Shown one piece after another: positions 1 through 10,084 of a DNA stretch of 32,500 bases (its first letter is position 1; the number at the start of each line of letters is the position of its first letter). Made by a program: the position numbers and the translations under genes. This DNA comes from Chrysomallon squamiferum (Eukaryota > Mollusca > Gastropoda > Neomphalida > Peltospiridae): the NCBI GenBank assembly GCA_012295275.1, contig CM022677.1, positions 22,144,781-22,177,280 of the forward strand. The letters are read 5' to 3'. A model generated the notes under the pieces. It had not been told where the DNA came from. It ran no database searches and saw only the letters and a list, made by a program, of their open reading frames with translations.

Positions 1-200
1 AAATGTGCATATTTATGTATTTGTGTGTGTATGTGTAACTATATGCACATATGTATATATGTCTGAATGTATATGTATGTGTGTGTGTAACAGACTGAGT
101 TCAAATGTGCATATTTATGTATTTGTGTGTGTATGTGTAACTGTATGCACATATTTATGTATGTCTGAATGTATATGTATGTATGAATGTATGAATGTGT
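1..200. repeat. two-copy 102-bp TG-rich tandem repeat
   Basis: A block starting AAATGTGCATATTTATG at position 1 recurs at 103 with few differences, giving two copies of a unit of about 102 bp. Both are rich in TG and TATG steps. Open frames across it are low-complexity and not credible genes. Confidence 0.8.
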
Positions 201-304
201 TTGTGTCTGTTCATGTGTGAAGGTATGTAAGTTTATAACTCTATATGAATCTGGCCTTCTGTATGTCTGTCTATCTGTTGGTTTTTATGTTTGTACAAAT
301 ATTT

Positions 305-310
305 TTTATT
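305..310 (-). terminator. candidate AATAAA poly(A) signal for the minus-strand gene
   Basis: The plus strand reads TTTATT, so the minus strand has AATAAA. It is about 275 nt beyond the TGA at 586-588 and would fit if the gene ends there. The surrounding DNA is very AT-rich, so a chance match is likely. Confidence 0.25.
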
Positions 311-317
311 ATCAGCA

Positions 318-560
318 ACTGTAGCAGCAGTAATAATACTAATAGTAATAATAGTAGTAGTAGTAGTAGTAGCAACAGTTGTAGTTGTTGATAATAATAC
401 TTTTTGTAATTAGTAAAATAAAGTAGCAGAACTCATAATAGTGAAGGTAGTAGTAATAGTAGTGGTAATAACAAAGTAATAGTAATACTAGTAAAAGTAG
501 TTGTAGTTGTAATAGTGAAGGTAGTAGTAATAATGCTGTAGTAGTAGTGGTAGTAGTAGT
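318..560. repeat. imperfect (AGT)n trinucleotide tract
   Basis: The stretch is dominated by AGT/GTA triplets with interruptions. Open frames through it encode only Leu/Tyr/Thr runs and are artefacts. It lies downstream of the minus-strand gene that ends near 586 and may be in its 3' UTR. Confidence 0.75.
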
Positions 561-585
561 ACACATGTTAGATATCACAGTTATG

Positions 586-743
586 TCACATCACCTGATA
601 CAACAGTTTTAGTTTTTCAAAACCTTGTCTAGCTACATCAGTGAGCTGATTTTCTTCTACTTTGTTACTCAGCGCCTTCTGCGTCAGTACACTGTGAATG
701 TGTTGTAGTAGTCTGTAAATAAACAAACATATAAACAAATAAG

Positions 744-778
<35 letters not shown>

Positions 779-3700
779 GTAAATAAATAAATGAATAATA
801 AAGATGTAAATAAGAAAGAAAATAAATAAGTAAATAAGTAAGTACGTAAGTAGGTAGGTAGGTAAGTAAATAAGTAAATAAATAAATGCATAAATGAATA
901 ATAAAGATGTAAATAAGTAAGAAAATAAATAGATAGATACAGATAGACAGATAGATAGGACATAGATGATAGATGGATAGATAAATAAATAAATAAATAA
1001 ATAAGCAAATGGATAGATAGATAGATAAATAAATAATATAAATAAATAAAATAAATAAATAAACAAATGAATGGTTAAAATAAATTCAGATAAAACAATA
1101 ATTACAAACAGAAATATATTATTATTGTAAATAATAACAATAATAAATATTTTCTACCTTTATAAAATCTGAAATATTATTCTTATTCATTTATCTGTCA
1201 CAAATATAACCCAGCAGGCATTTCAATTGATATTTATCAAGAAAAGAAAGAAATTAAAAAATGTGCTGAGCAAAAAAAATAAAAAAAAAATAAAATAAAG
1301 TAAAAAAAAAAATAAAAAAAAAATAAAATAAAATAAAATAAAATAAAATAAAATAAAAAAAAATAAAATGTGAAAAAATAAAATAAATAAACATTAACAC
1401 AAATACAAAAAGAAGAATGACAGCAATAATAAATAACAAAAGAAGAAATGATAAGAATTATGTTTAAAAAACCTGAATGATTCACAAAGCTGGTAGAAAG
1501 TTACGGACTCTCTCAGTTTGAGTTCATTAGTTTTCTTCTTTTTGGAAATTCCTCCAACTGCCTGACCCTTACAAGCTTCAATAAATCCCTTAAAACCTGA
1601 AATTTAAAACAGTATAAATAAACTCTCTCTCTCTATTTAATAAATTAAGTAGAGCACTATAATATGTACAAGATTTTATGAAACAACTTTATTTTACTTT
1701 TACTTTTTAATCTTTAATAAAAAGATTATTAAATTTTAAAAAGGCATTTTTACAATTATTATTATTATTATTATTACTATTATTTTTTTAAATAAAGATT
1801 TCAACCTATCAGTTCAGCTCTGAACTGCTTCAGCTGTTGCCATTGGTCAGTTTCAATGAGCAGTGCCCCCTGTTGACAGAATAACATTTCCACGTATCTA
1901 GTTCTTCCTGTCATCAGAGCATGAACAAAGTTAGATAACTCTACTACATGGAGCCATCCCTGAGTAGAAGAAATTAATTATAATAATACAGATTTATGTC
2001 AGAGAAATAAACAGAAAAGAAACAAATAGAAAAATATATATTATTTTTATTATATATATATATATATATATACACACAAACACAATTATTTATACATACA
2101 CACATTGATTAGGTTAAAGTAAACTTTCAAACTGACTTTCTTATGAACAACAGTGACATAACAATTATGGAGTTTTGGTTAGATTTGGTTATTATTCTAA
2201 GACTGCTTTATGTTACTACATGTGTCGTGTATATATTCTTTATCAGGAGAAACAAAATTTACCTAACAACATTGTTGCTCAAATAACTAGAGAAGGAATC
2301 TGTTGTCACCATTACATAGGTCAACTCTCTTCAAACTAGCAGAAAGTAATTTTTATTTGGAACATCCCATAGACAGGATAGTTTATAGCTTTGTTTTTGT
2401 TACATCGGTTGTGGAGCATTGGCTAGAACGTGAAATCATTCAAAAAGTCCACCAAAAAGAACTGATCCACTGGACACTCTATCACTGTCATACATTCCAG
2501 TAATTTTCTCTGTGACAAAAATTACAACATACTTGTTTATGACAAAAATAAATAGTATATTTTTAACAACATCATTGTTTAATTATTAGTTCCAGTCTAG
2601 AATGGGAAAAAAAAAGAATGACTCACCAAGTCAGTGACACCAAACTGCTTCTGCATGTGTGGGTTGAGTGGAGAGACGAACTGGTTGTCGTAGCAGGTGT
2701 AAACGACGACGATGATGTTGTGACGAGCTTGTTCTCCCCTTTCTCGCTGAGTGGCACAGTACCACGGGCATGTCAGCAAAACACTGCACACAATGTTTTT
2801 ACACCTACCTATAAACAGTAAGAAATTTACTAAAACACAGTGTTTTTACACCTACCTATAAACAGTATGAAATTTACTAAAACACAGTGTTTACACCTAC
2901 CTATAAACAGTAAGAAATTTACTAAAACACAGTGTTTACACCTACCTATAAACAGTAAGAAATTTACTAAAACACAGTGTTTACACCTACCTATAAACAG
3001 TATGAAATTTACTAAAACACAGTGTTTACACCTACCTATAAACAGTATGAAATGTACTAAAACACAGTGTTTTTACACCTACCTATAAACAGTAAGAAAT
3101 TTACTAAAACACAGTGTTTACACCTACCTATAAACAGTAAGAAATTTACTAAAACACAGTTTTTTACACCTACCTATAAACAGTAAGAAATTTACTAAAA
3201 CACAGTTTTTTTACACCTACCTATAAACAGTAAGAAATTTACTAAAAAACAGTGTTTTTACACCTACCTATAAACAGTAAGAAATTTACTAAAACACAGT
3301 GTTTACACCTACCTATAAACAGTATGAAATTTACTAAAAACAGTGTTTTTACACCTACCTATAAACAGTAAGAAATTTACTAAAACAGTGTTTTTACACC
3401 TACCTATAAACAGTATGAAATTTACTAAAACACAGTTTTACACCTACCTATAAACAGTATGAAATTTACTAAAACACAGTGTTTTTACACCTACCTATAA
3501 ACAGTAAGAAATTTACTAAAACAGTGTTTTTACACCTACCTATAAACAGTATGAAATTTACTAAAACACAGTATTTTTACACCTACCTATAAACAGTATG
3601 AAATTTACTAAAACACAGTGTTTACACCTACCTATAAACAGTAGAACAAATTTAATGTGCTGAGAAATTTACTGAACATATTGTTTTATACCTTTCTGTG

Positions 3701-4718
3701 AATGTAATGAGAAATTTAGTAAAATTTAAATTAAATGTACAGTCCATGAAAAAAGAGAAGTTATGTTAACAGTAATAATAAAAGTAATATTAACAATACT
3801 AATAATACTACTACTAACAACAACAATAATAATATCAGTAATAGTAATAATAATAACAATAACAATAAAAATAATAATGATAACAATAATAATAATTATA
3901 ATAATAGCTACCATCAAGAAGATGACGTAGCTGTTGCACAAACTTCTCTTTGACGGCATCTGTCACAGATTCTGGTACATGCATCAACGTCAGCTGTTTC
4001 AACACCTGCAGAGCAGATTCATCTATCATCATGGCAACATATCCTACACTGCTACCTTCAGTGTCTGCTTTTATCTCTTGCAGTTTTTCGATGACTTCTC
4101 TTGACTTTAAAACAGCTGAAAGTAGTTTCAATATTTAGTTTTTCTTTCTGTCTTTCTTTCTATTTCTCTCTCTCATTCACTCTTGCTTTCTCTCTGTCAG
4201 TCTATATCTCTCAGTCTCTCTCTCTCTATCTCTCTCTCAGTCACTCTCTCTCTCTCTCTTACATTTAATATACACATAAACACGCATCCATGCAAACAAG
4301 AAGTTAATTTACAATAATTTAAAAGTATTTTATTTTATCTATCATAAAACTATAATTTTTACCATTTTTAGCTGATACAAATGGTGACGTTTTCAACAAC
4401 AGACTCAGTCTTTCCTGACTTTGAAGACTTCTTGTTGCTAAGACCAAAGCAGCAGCATCAACTTCAGCCTTTGGTGGCCTGAATGAATGAATGAATGAAT
4501 GAATGAAATATAATAAAATAAAGTAAAAATTAAATTATTTTGTACTTCAGTTTAAAGAATAATTTAGCCTTTTCTTTAATTTAAAATGCTTGTTCATTTA
4601 TATTAATGTTATAAATTAATGAATTCAAATTCAAAGTTGTTTAATATTATTTTTTGTCTTACTATGGAAAATATTGATGTTAAACATATACTGTTTAAAA
4701 TAATTGGAAATTAGACGC

Positions 4719-4774
<56 letters not shown>

Positions 4775-4886
4775 GAGGTATGAAGATTATATTAGTTATT
4801 TACAAAACAAAGTAAAATTTTCTCTAGCACAGAACAACAACAAAAACTACTCACCGAACAAAATTAAACAGATCTTTTCCGTCCAT
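586..4886 (-). CDS. seven-exon gene, possible degenerate RlaP/YcgL-type nucleotidyltransferase
   Basis: Exons on the minus strand: 4855-4886 (ATG at 4886), 4363-4478, 3912-4115, 2627-2808, 1806-1959, 1473-1596, 595-712. All have AG/GT borders and every junction keeps phase, giving about 310 codons. Either a stop follows directly after two more codons (TGA at 586-588, 312 residues) or the GTGATG after 595 is a donor and the gene continues off the window. The N-terminal third is helical and charged. The middle (residue 120 onward) has a hydrophobic strand ending in IIVVVY. Then comes a helical stretch with WLHVVELSNFV...YVEMLF and FIEACKGQA, whose spacing resembles the C-terminal half of the RlaP/YcgL polymerase-beta nucleotidyltransferases as I recall them. 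The expected G-S and D-x-D active-site residues are not evident. The gene model is firm; the family is tentative. Confidence 0.75.
721..1070. repeat. (AAAT)n / (ATAG)n tetranucleotide block
   Basis: Long runs of AAAT, AAGT and ATAG tetranucleotides. The block sits in the intron just upstream (minus sense) of the exon at 595-712. Its frames give Tyr/Leu/Phe-rich pseudo-peptides only. Confidence 0.85.
1270..1392. repeat. (AAAAT)n pentanucleotide tract
   Basis: A-rich repeats of AAAAT and AAATAAA in the same intron. No coding signal. Confidence 0.8.
2052..2072. repeat. (TA)n microsatellite
   Basis: About ten TA steps followed by a short ACAC run, inside the intron between the exons at 1806-1959 and 2627-2808. 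Confidence 0.8.
2280..2510 (+). mobile_element. degraded interspersed repeat resembling a mollusc-wide element
   Basis: This intronic stretch contains, in order, landmarks such as ATCCCATAGACAGGATAG, GGTTGTGGAGCATTGGCT and GAACGTGAAAT, then CCACCAA and a region resembling CACTG. I recall the same landmarks from a dispersed, tRNA-like, SINE-sized repeat common in gastropod and bivalve genomes. The copy is heavily mutated. The plus-strand open frame of 66 codons across it is incidental. No library search was possible, so the identity rests on memory. Confidence 0.45.
2801..3650. repeat. 19-copy, 44-47 bp minisatellite carrying splice-acceptor copies
   Basis: Copies begin with ACACCTACCTATAAACAGTA at 2801, 2848, 2893, 2938, 2983, 3028, 3075, 3120, 3166, 3213, 3260, 3305, 3351, 3396, 3440, 3487, 3532, 3579 and 3624. 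Length varies mainly through the T run and loss of CA in ACACAGTG. The array lies in the third intron of the minus-strand gene. Its first copy overlaps the 5' end of the exon at 2627-2808, so on the minus strand every unit repeats the acceptor CTGTTTATAG followed by GTAGGTGT. A decayed half unit may lie at 3655-3720. Confidence 0.95.
3770..3907. repeat. imperfect (AAT)n / (AAC)n trinucleotide block
   Basis: Degenerate AAT, AAC and ACT triplets immediately inside the donor end of the exon at 3912-4115. The open frame running from that exon into this block is read-through and not coding. Confidence 0.7.
4141..4260. repeat. (TC)n-rich low-complexity tract
   Basis: Runs of TCTC and TTTC with interruptions, in the intron between the exons at 3912-4115 and 4363-4478. 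Confidence 0.75.
4481..4507. repeat. (GAAT)n abutting a splice acceptor
   Basis: Six to seven GAAT units start three bases from the exon at 4363-4478. On the minus strand they read (ATTC)n and form the pyrimidine tract ending CATTCATTCAG. Confidence 0.85.
4721..4774. repeat. (ATT)n microsatellite
   Basis: About 18 perfect ATT units in the first intron of the minus-strand gene. Confidence 0.95.
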
Positions 4887-5448
4887 CAAATCAGTCAGAA
4901 AGTAAACAATTATTTAGAAACAAAAAAGTTAAAATTATGATGAAAACGCTGAAGATTTTAACTACGAACTTTTATGCGAAATAAAAACAATAATAAACAG
5001 TTTTCTAAATAAAATAATTAATTATTTTGAAGCTTTTAAATTCGTATTATATGATCGATGTCTCTAATTTAATGAAAAACGTTGTCATCTGAGTGTTGTT
5101 AAATTGTTTGTGAAAATTTCATTTCCTGGTGAAATATTTGTTTTCGACTGTCCCATGTTCTGCACTCAAGGATAGGAGAATAGTGAAGCGTATCATTATA
5201 TGACACTTGTCGTTTTTTTAAGAATTATAAATTACTTCCTGTAAGATCGACGCTTTCGTACACTTATTAACAATACAGTAAAATAAAATAAAACAAAATA
5301 AAATATTACAGACAATAGTTAGCCACTCATTTATTTATCTGTGAATTTATAGATTATAAATTTCTTCAATAAAATTACAAAAACAAATGTATTTTTGTTT
5401 CCTTTAATTTAAATAGAATATTTCTCACCTCTTTTTTACATAATGTAG

Positions 5449-5503
<55 letters not shown>

Positions 5504-5570
5504 AACAACGGCATTAGCGTATTTCGTATGCTCTAGCTATTTTTGAGGAAATTACACTAGTATCAACAAA
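4887..5570. promoter_or_regulatory. shared intergenic promoter region between divergent genes
   Basis: The 684 bp lie between the start codons of the minus-strand gene (4886) and SRP19 (5571). The two genes are head-to-head, so this stretch must hold both 5' UTRs and promoters. It contains a (TTA)n microsatellite at about 5450-5502. No convincing TATA box, initiator or CpG-rich core was picked out by eye. Confidence 0.55.
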
Positions 5571-6810
5571 ATGGCGCAAGGAACACCAGTTTCGCCTGTA
5601 GCTCGTTCGTGGAATCCTAATTTTTCGCACGCGGAGAGAGAAAGGTATAGAAAACGTATTTTTTAATTATCAGATTTAATTTTCGGTTTTACTAAGTCAT
5701 TTGAGAGTAATTGTAGTATAATGAACAGCTTAAATGTCTATAATAACAATAAAAAAAGATTAACAGCTGTTGTTCAACTTGAACTTCTGTTTTAACTTTT
5801 CATTTACTAAATGAAAAGTTAAAACAGAAGTGATTTTGTGCACGCTAATAGTACCCATCTTGTGTATTCTATTATCCGATTTCATAAATTTGTAATACTT
5901 TTCATTAGTCGTATTAATGTACATTCAGCTTTACTCCACTCTTTTCAAAATATTATTATTCACTTTATTAATAATCAGTTAAATGAATATGTCACTTATT
6001 CTTATTGTTACATCCACAGATGGATTTGTATATATCCTGCCTACATCAACAGTAGAAAAACTTTAAAAGAAGGTCGTAAAATACCAAAGAACAAGGTGAG
6101 TGTTTAACTTTTATCTTTAATTATTTTACTTTGAGCTAAATTAAATAGTGACATATAGCATTATACAGAGCTACATTTATGTTCATATATGAACTTGGAG
6201 ATATCAGCATATGTGTTTTTATTAAAATTAGTTTACTGGTCAGTTATTCATATTACAACTCTTTCTTTTATATCCAAATATAAAATTATGAGATACTTCT
6301 AGAGAAGAAAATAAGATAGTATACAAGACATAATGATCAAAACATCTCAACCATATGCATAAACAAACAATCGCTCAGCCTGTACTCAAAGTAATAAGTA
6401 AACTGGGGATTAGCAAATAAAAATTCAGTTTATCTTTTTTCCATCGGTATTTGTTAAATAAGTATTATAAATATAAACTTGTCAATGATAGATAACAGTA
6501 CTACGTATATCACATTGATTCTTTGGAAAACCCCAAATAGAAAATAGAAATGAAGGATTCAGTGTTTCTGATTTAAATTTTTTGATTTTAAAAGTAGATG
6601 AAATTTGCTTCCATAAAATACAACCGTTACCAGTGATGTCATTCTGATCTAGAAATAGGAAACATTTTGGCTGGGGAACATTATGATTGATGTCATCACC
6701 TCCTTAACTCACACCACATAACAACATCATTATCTCATTACTATTATTACTACAACTGCCACAACATCTTACAAGCCTCATAGCCTAACAAATGAAACCT
6801 CCTCTGTTGA

Positions 6811-6843
<33 letters not shown>

Positions 6844-6926
6844 TCATTATTATTATTATTATTATTTCTATTATAATTATTATCATTATAGTAGTTATTT
6901 CCACTTGTATTATTAGTGACATTATG

Positions 6927-6961
<35 letters not shown>

Positions 6962-7919
6962 GCTGTTGTTTATTTATTTATTTATTTATTTATTTGTGTA
7001 ATTTTATTTTTTTCAGGCAATTGATAATCCTAGTTACGCTGAAATCAAAGATGTCTGTGCTGCAGCTGGATTAACCCTTGGTGTTGAAGTAAAATTTATT
7101 TATTTATTTATTTTTTTATTTTTTTAATTATTTACTCTTTTTCTTTAATTATTTTATTTATGGTTTTATTTATTTTATACTATTAATATTTATTATTATT
7201 AATGTTATTACTGTTATTATTTTTATTTATATCATTTACTGCATATTTATTTTTGAAATTTTTTTTTTTTTTTTTCTCCTGTAAATGACTTTACTATCAA
7301 AATATGAAATCCATCAGGATTTAGTTTAGGCATATGTCACTATAATTAGTAAGAAATATTTAATTTAATTTTTTTTTCTTTCTTTCTAATTATAACAATT
7401 AAAAAAAACCCTGGAAACTTCATGATATGGAGAAAGCAATAACATATGCATACAAGACAGAAACAACTGTGAAAGTTATAATGAAATCTTTAAAATACAT
7501 TATGTATTTCAAAGATTTCATTTTAATTTTCATATGTTCTTTTTTTTCTTTTTTTTTTTAAGTACATAATATTGTCATATTTTTTATTTTTTATTCAACA
7601 CTGTCTGTAAAATAAATAAATAAATATTTAAAATAAGACAATTTTAAAATTAAAAAAATGTTTGTTTCAGAATAAAGTCTACCCACGTGAGCTGGATCAC
7701 AGAGATCCAAAGGTCAGAGGTCGAATTCGAGTTCAGCTCAAAAACGAAGAAGGCCGACCTATGTTGAGTCAATTTCCAACGAGTAAGATTTGTTTGTTTG
7801 TTTGTTTGTTTGTTTATTTATTTTTATTTATTTATATATGTATTTATTTATTTTATATTCAGCCTGTTTTTCAACAAGTAGGTTTTGTTTTTTTGTTTAT
7901 TTGCTTACCTATGTTCATT

Positions 7920-7991
<72 letters not shown>

Positions 7992-8393
7992 CACATATAT
8001 ATATATAGTATTGTTTTTTTTATTTTTTATTTATTTGTTTATGTGTTTGTTAATTGTCTGTTCAGTTGCATATTTATTTAAAATTGAATGACAAATGTAA
8101 AAACACAGAAATTCTCAAATATTACTTTACTTGTATCACTACTAGTAGGTATGGGACATAAACTTGAAAAAATAAAAATAATAAAAACAATAAATAAAAA
8201 ATAAAGGAAGAACAAAATCAAGTCATTAAATTTCTTTCATTTCTTCATCTTAGGACATTCCGTGCTCATCTACCTAGGGGAGACAATTCCGAAGCTGAAG
8301 ACTCGAATTCAGTCGCAGTCGCAGTCTCAGCAAAGTCAACAACAGCAGCAGTCACACAAACAGTCCAAGAAGAAAGGGAGAAAGGGAAAATAG
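5571..8393 (+). CDS. SRP19: signal recognition particle 19 kDa subunit
   Basis: Five coding exons: 5571-5644, 6020-6095, 7017-7088, 7671-7782 and 8254-8393. All have GT/AG borders and keep phase; total 474 nt, 157 residues plus TAG. SRP19 binds the tips of SRP RNA helices 6 and 8 and lets SRP54 load; assembly begins in the nucleus. Exon 2 encodes the family hallmark RWICIYPAYINSRKTLKEGR from residue 25. Exon 3 gives the helical AIDNPSYAEIKDVC segment. Exon 4 gives NKVYPRELDHRD and RIRVQLKNEEG. Exon 5 gives SVLIYLGETIPKLKTR, then a Ser/Gln-rich run and a lysine-rich tail (SKKKGRKGK), as is usual for the family. The length is slightly above the roughly 144 residues of the human protein because of the Ser/Gln insertion. 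The start is the first ATG before the donor and gives MAQGTPVSPVARSWNPNFSH, a plausible N terminus. Confidence 0.96.
5783..5831. repeat. perfect 24-bp inverted repeat with 1-nt spacer
   Basis: The arm ACTTCTGTTTTAACTTTTCA continues to TTTA at 5806. After C5807 the exact reverse complement runs 5808-5831. It lies in SRP19 intron 1, 138 bp after the donor. Confidence 0.95.
6812..6996. repeat. (AAT)n, (ATT)n and (TTTA)n block in SRP19 intron 2
   Basis: An AAT run at about 6812-6835 is followed by ATT runs to 6960 and TTTA units to 6995. The last lies about 20 bp before the exon 3 acceptor and contributes to its pyrimidine tract. Confidence 0.85.
7922..7988. repeat. (TC)n microsatellite in SRP19 intron 4
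   Basis: More than 30 TC units, followed by a short (TA)n run. It produces a long Ser/Leu open frame that is not coding. Confidence 0.95.
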
Positions 8394-8435
8394 GATTTTG
8401 TTTTGTGAGGTGGGAGTGTGTAATAAGTTATACGA

Positions 8436-8441
8436 AATAAA
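8436..8441 (+). terminator. SRP19 poly(A) signal AATAAA
   Basis: AATAAA lies 43 nt after the SRP19 stop codon, and TG-rich and T-rich DNA follows at 8460-8530, as expected of a cleavage site and downstream element. Confidence 0.7.
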
Positions 8442-8449
8442 AGTTTTAA

Positions 8450-10050
8450 AATGTTTGGTATGTCAACAAGAGATTTGTGGTGTTTTTTTTTTGTTTTTTT
8501 TTGTCATGATGTGTGTGTGTGTGTGTGAATGTGTGTATATACAAAAACATGCACCCACACACACACACACACACCACATATATATAGATACATATACTCA
8601 CATAATAAAATTATTATAAACATTGGTTAGTTTATACTTATACATATATATATATGTATTATACATACACATATGAAGGTACATGTATATGGGTTTTTTA
8701 TTCGCTTTCTGTGAGTATGTGTGTATGTACATGTCTGTGTATGTATAAATATATATATATATAGACACACATATATGCACACACAGACACACAGACACAA
8801 ACTCATAGGCATCACTCAACCAGAAAATACAGGTCTGGGGGTGGCTTTGATTTCTAGGTTATTCATTTTTCTCTATCAAGGCTTCACAGAAAACTAAAAA
8901 TACAAAACAGACACAACTAAGACTTGAAGAGAATACAATTTTATTTACTTGTCTAAGTACAGCAACAGACACTTGCACAAATACTTTAGAAAAACACTTT
9001 ATATGTTAACTATTATATTTTGAACACCAAATTTTCCCTGGCTGGTGTCTTTTCACAAACAGTCTCCAGAAATATCCGGAAAAGATAAAAGATATATGTT
9101 ATTGATATTAAAATAACATTAATTTGTACTGTTAAGCACAATTCACAAAGGATGAAAAGGAATTTATAGTAACACAATATTTTGTATTATTCATATTGTT
9201 AAAAAAAAGTATATGACACAAAATTCAGAGACATAAACAAATGCTGAAAATTGCTCACTACCATTCCTTGAAAATGTTCAGGTTAAAACAGCTAACATTA
9301 TGTAAAAGAACAAAGATTCACTTTCTGTCAAGACATTTCAGCTGCGAGTAGAAATATTCTTCACAGTTCAAAAATATTATTTAACATATTTTTTTTAAAT
9401 TATTATTATTATTTTTTTTTAATGTTAGTCCCACAGTTAAGTTATATACCATGATGAATTATGGTATGCATTTACAGACATTTATATGTTTCAAATTTAC
9501 AGCTTTTACCCTAGTTTCATCATCTTGCAAAGCTTGTTACTGTCCAAGATGAAAATCTAAAACATAGGTAACTTTAACATTATGATAACTGTGGGCAAGG
9601 CATATGCCAGACTTAAGAAATCTCTCTCAGAATAATTTTATTTTTATCATAATATATATATCTTATTGAACTTTGTTTTATGGATTACACTGAGTATGTA
9701 CAATTAGATAGATAATGTCATATGACATTCTTATAAATAGTCTGTTTGCAAAATAATAGAATATTTAGAGAGAGAGAGAGAAAAAAAAAAAAATAATAGG
9801 TAAGAAAACTAAGAATTTTAGAAAGTAAATAAGATTTTATTTCTTCTATAAGTTTTTATTTATCATTTTTTAATAAGTTTAAATGATAAAGTAATTGAAA
9901 AGAGAAAACGAAAAGTTAAAGACTACTTGAAGCAACTACATTAATACATTTTAAATAAAATAAATGAATGAATGATACAGCTGATTTTCTGTTCATTTAT
10001 CAGTTTGTGTAAAGAAAGAAATGTCTGTCCAGTTTTAATTACAAAACAGT
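8450..10050. other. intergenic region with CA/TG and TA microsatellites
   Basis: Between SRP19 and the RING/NHL array there is TG, CA and TATA repeat DNA (8511-8580, 8640-8790) and then AT-rich sequence. No ORF here looks real. From about 9630 the sequence is homologous to the DNA downstream of the other three array genes (a GTTTTATGGATTACACTG-type stretch and a short GA run at 9769-9780), so the array unit begins there. Confidence 0.7.
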
Positions 10051-10084
10051 TATGGTGACACTAACTTAGCAGACAGTTTGAAGT

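Noticed and set aside
2840-3088. 82-codon plus-strand frame of repeated HLPINSKKFTKTQC units
   Set aside because: It is a translation of the minisatellite. Unit lengths of 44-47 bp break the frame elsewhere, and the array is intronic to the minus-strand gene.
7662-8081. 139-codon frame through SRP19 exon 4 and beyond
   Set aside because: Only 7671-7782 is coding; the rest is the intron and its (TC)n tract read through.
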